From Bacteroidales bacterium (GTDB lineage Bacteria; Bacteroidota; Bacteroidia; Bacteroidales; UBA12481), in contig JAGHDB010000006.1 of NCBI GenBank assembly GCA_021160155.1, positions 1 to 7,349 on the forward strand: a DNA stretch of 7,349 nt. The letters are read 5' to 3'. Numbering within the stretch: position 1 is the stretch's first letter; every line of letters starts with the position of its first letter. Positions 5,819 to 7,349 of this stretch are shown piece by piece. The translations under genes and the position numbers were made by a program. A model generated the notes under the pieces. The model was not told the origin of the DNA. It made no database searches and saw only the letters and a list, made by a program, of their open reading frames with translations.

Positions 5819-6876
5819 GGTGATGAAGAGGTGATATCAGATAAAAAAGAGAGGGTGTCAATGCCGTCGGCCCAGTCCCACAGTTGAGGGTATTGGGATT
5901 GTCCGAACGGTACGGAGAAATCGAAATGAGGCTGATCCTCTACCAGACATTGTAATTCTGAACGGAGGGATTTTATTCGCCGGATTACAGTACTCAGACT
6001 GGAATATGGTTCAAGATAGACTACCCCGATCGGTGCGTGGATTCCTGCATCGGGTTTCAGCAGCAGCCTGCCGGTATCGGTAAAGGGTTCATGATGCAGG
6101 GAGAGTCTTGCCCTCTGGTATCTCAGGTTATCTTCAAAGGTTGCAACAGTATCGGTTACAGTGGATGATTGAATCAGGGCGGGCAAAGACTCCAATGATA
6201 GCGGGTCAGGATAAAATATCTTTGATACATTGCGACAACCCAGTCCGAAATAAGTCAGCATATCATCTACCAAACCCAGCAGGTCAGATGATGACTCATG
6301 GCCTGTCAGGAGTGCGGCAGAACTTCTGTTTTTCCGTATGATGGAAGGTAAGTTACGGTAGTGGCTCTGAAAATAGGCGGCTGCCTGATTCCCGCCACTG
6401 GCAATTATTCCGGTGAGCGGGTCATTGTTTTGGCCGGCACTACGGATCATTGGATCATAGCCGGGTTCAAATTCTGTTAATTTATCAAGTAGCAGAGGGA
6501 TGAGGATTGCATCCCGCGAAGAGTAATCGATGATGGCACGGTGACCGCTGATCAGGACACAGAGCAGGTCATGAAATCCTACCAATGGCAGGTTTCCTGC
6601 AGTAACTACCAGGATATTTTCTGTTTTTCCGGTTCTATCAGTTAATGTATAGGGAGCGGTCCATTTCGTTAGATTGGCGGTAGTCAGCACCCGGCTCCAG
6701 TATGTAAATGCCCGGATGATTTCACGCGGGGTGAACCATGGATTAGACCGGCCCGCCCGTTTAATTGTATGATAAAACAGATCGTTGCTGTCGTTTTCAG
6801 CAGGCGGGCTGGTGATGCGATCTGACAACCACTGTCCGAGTTTTGCAAATGCATGGATGCGGGCTGCCAGGTTCAT
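5815..6876 (-). CDS. LuxC-like acyl-CoA reductase
   Basis: The 353-residue protein matches the LuxC family of NADPH-dependent fatty acyl-CoA reductases, in the form common in Bacteroidota. Visible blocks are NPWFTPREII (45-54), TAGNLPLVGFHDLLCVLISGH (92-112) in the cofactor-binding half, IASGGNQAAAYF (158-169), IIRKNRSSAALLTG (179-192), and YFGLGCRNVSK (209-219) with the probable catalytic Cys214. The C-terminal PFGQSQYPQLWDWADGIDTLSFL (323-345) is also typical. Such enzymes reduce an acyl-CoA through a thioester to the aldehyde in the aldehyde dehydrogenase fold. No lux partner genes are nearby, so luminescence is not implied; the physiological substrate is unknown. The gene begins 15 nt after the gap stop and overlaps miaA by ATGA. 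An out-of-frame ATG lies at 6880-6878, just before the chosen start. Confidence 0.88.
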   Translation of the reverse strand: MNLAARIHAFAKLGQWLSDRITSPPAENDSNDLFYHTIKRAGRSNPWFTPREIIRAFTYWSRVLTTANLTKWTAPYTLTDRTGKTENILVVTAGNLPLVGFHDLLCVLISGHRAIIDYSSRDAILIPLLLDKLTEFEPGYDPMIRSAGQNNDPLTGIIASGGNQAAAYFQSHYRNLPSIIRKNRSSAALLTGHESSSDLLGLVDDMLTYFGLGCRNVSKIFYPDPLSLESLPALIQSSTVTDTVATFEDNLRYQRARLSLHHEPFTDTGRLLLKPDAGIHAPIGVVYLEPYSSLSTVIRRIKSLRSELQCLVEDQPHFDFSVPFGQSQYPQLWDWADGIDTLSFLSDITSSSP

Positions 6877-6891
6877 ACATGAAATATTGTA

Positions 6892-7349
<458 letters not shown>

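Noticed and set aside
5273..6341. Plus-strand open frames at 5273-5521 and 6108-6341
   Set aside because: They are antisense to the strongly conserved miaA and acyl-CoA reductase genes and show no recognisable domain.
5815..6876. A bioluminescence (lux) operon suggested by the LuxC-like gene
   Set aside because: No luciferase, LuxD or LuxE is present, and LuxC homologues are common in non-luminous Bacteroidota.

Overview
The window looks like ordinary chromosomal DNA from a member of the Bacteroidota or a close relative. The evidence is a DUF4199 membrane protein next to a DPM1-type glycosyltransferase, a PD40-repeat lipoprotein, a LuxC-type acyl-CoA reductase, start codons mostly without a well-placed Shine-Dalgarno, and promoter-like TAnnTTTG elements. 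Assignment below phylum would be a guess. No insertion sequence, phage gene, CRISPR array or tRNA was found. Coding density is very high and no gene-free stretch exceeds about 100 bases.

Left part (1-1611, all minus strand). Reading in the direction of transcription, it holds a small SRP RNA gene (ffs, 1611-1513), a lipoprotein with five PD40 beta-propeller motifs (1486-482), and the first 153 codons of a small transaldolase / fructose-6-phosphate aldolase family protein (460 to the window edge). The lipoprotein gene starts 26 nt after the SRP RNA, and the aldolase starts 21 nt after the lipoprotein stop. All three could share the SRP RNA promoter, although seven U residues directly after the SRP stem probably stop most transcripts.

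Middle part (1612-4974, plus strand). A compact divergent promoter region (1612-1694) serves the SRP RNA to the left and a four-gene operon to the right. The operon encodes a DUF4199 four-helix membrane protein, a polyprenyl-phosphate type GT2 glycosyltransferase with two C-terminal membrane helices, a zinc-ribbon plus class I SAM methyltransferase, and a second membrane-anchored GT2 glycosyltransferase. The last three genes overlap at their ends (ATGA, then 19 nt), so they are probably translationally coupled. Together they suggest a small module that makes or modifies a lipid-linked or envelope glycan; the product is unknown.

Right part (4916-7349, minus strand). Reading leftward, it holds the C-terminal half of glyceraldehyde-3-phosphate dehydrogenase (entering from the right edge), a LuxC-like acyl-CoA reductase, and the tRNA dimethylallyltransferase miaA. 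Spacings are 15 nt and an ATGA overlap. The miaA 3' end runs 59 nt into the 3' end of the second glycosyltransferase gene, tail to tail, with a perfect 7-bp inverted repeat at the glycosyltransferase stop codon.

No clearly new system is present. The points most worth a second look are the glycosyltransferase-methyltransferase cassette, the overlapping divergent promoters with the SRP RNA feeding a lipoprotein operon, the hairpin in the convergent overlap, and the active-site residues that argue for transaldolase rather than aldolase activity in the first gene.
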